Assembly: GCA_009602725.1 (NCBI GenBank)
Contig: WELB01000074.1
Span: forward strand, 501,680 to 550,745
Length of the DNA stretch: 49,066 nt
Direction of reading: 5' to 3'
DNA from: Spirogloea muscicola
Lineage: Eukaryota > Streptophyta > Zygnematophyceae > Spirogloeales > Spirogloeaceae
The notes under the pieces: model-generated
Told to the model about the DNA's origin: nothing
The model's database searches: none
What the model saw: only the letters and a program-made list of their open reading frames with translations
Made by a program: the position numbers and the translations under genes
In this document: in pieces, positions 48,756 to 49,066 of the stretch
Layout: each line of letters begins with the position of its first letter
Position numbering within the stretch: the stretch's first letter is position 1

Positions 48756-49066
48756 TCAGTACCCACGAGTGAGCAACATCAGGTCTGAGTAGCTCGCTGC
48801 AGGGAAAGAGGCGCTCCGCCGAGACCCAGAGGCGGCGGCCATAGCACGGCCTGCGCGCGTATGGACGGCGTGGGCAAGGAGCGTTGAAGCGATACGGCCA
48901 GGCGCATGCGGAAGCACTTGTGCAAACGACCCGGCGGCGTTGAAGTCGGGCATCGCCCCTGGCAGACCCGGCCGCCGGTCAATGGCCTGGCGAGCAAGCC
49001 GCTGAATGAGATCCAGCCAGCGGCTGCCGAAAGCCCCGTGTACATCCATCGCCAGGGCCGCGAATT
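48756..49066 (-). mobile_element. Non-LTR retrotransposon C-terminal tail, open at window edge
   Basis: The minus-strand frame from the right edge to the stop at 48756-48758 encodes AMDVHGAFGSRWLDLIQRLA, comparable to AIDIFGCLGPRFLTLLQNIA of copy 1, then RAGRAMAAASG and SDLMLLTRGY before the stop. It belongs to the same family as the tails at 8660-8829 and 6786-7775. The frame is intact as far as visible; the rest of the element lies beyond the window. Confidence 0.75.

Overview
The window looks like nuclear DNA of a green alga (Chlorophyta, possibly a trebouxiophyte). Evidence seen: intron-rich genes with GC-rich exons and short TGCAG-type acceptors, long (CGG/CCG)n tracts around gene starts, and plant-type proteins (a class II dihydroorotase, an HVA22/REEP protein, a plant-type NT-C2 protein, an ALK-type kinase). 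The lineage is an inference. There are no prokaryotic operons, CRISPR arrays or recognisable tRNA/rRNA genes.

I rebuilt genes by hand from conserved protein blocks and checked that splice sites keep phase. Layout: ARMC8/GID5 (+, 2-3936, 5' end cut by the window); Aurora-like kinase (-, 4277-6671); remnants of a non-LTR retrotransposon (+, 6786-7775, 8660-8829, 8905-9745); HVA22/REEP (-, 11157-12682); dihydroorotase (-, 14208-16840); SEC61 gamma (+, 17500-17809); an unrecognised 376-residue protein (-, 18634-21533); an assembly gap (21639-22421); IBA57 (+, 22422-24860, start in the gap); a large NT-C2 domain protein (-, 25861-33195, 5' end lost near a poly-A/poly-G tract); CDC73 (-, 35098-37974); coatomer epsilon COPE (+, 38626-40639); SYS1 (-, 41242-42265); a lone glyoxalase II exon (+, 42382-42543); SRP54 (+, 42988-46120); a damaged cytosine-5 DNA methyltransferase (+, 47445-48373); a further retrotransposon tail (-, 48756-49066).

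Most host genes are conserved housekeeping genes in alternating divergent and convergent pairs; divergent pairs share short GC-rich spacers (dihydroorotase/SEC61G, unknown/IBA57, CDC73/COPE, SYS1/SRP54). Four act in the endomembrane or secretory system (SEC61G, COPE, SYS1, SRP54), but nothing suggests co-regulation beyond adjacency.

The least ordinary parts are: three phase-matched duplicated exons in the NT-C2 gene encoding a repeated SAPF...MD...AL motif; the unrecognised 376-residue protein; a duplicated splice acceptor in IBA57; the orphan glyoxalase II exon; and a mobile-element zone with retrotransposon tails, a dispersed GGGCTGG-hairpin repeat, a foldback repeat and a decayed C5-methyltransferase. 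Five single-N placeholders and a poly-A/N/poly-G block mark weak assembly points.
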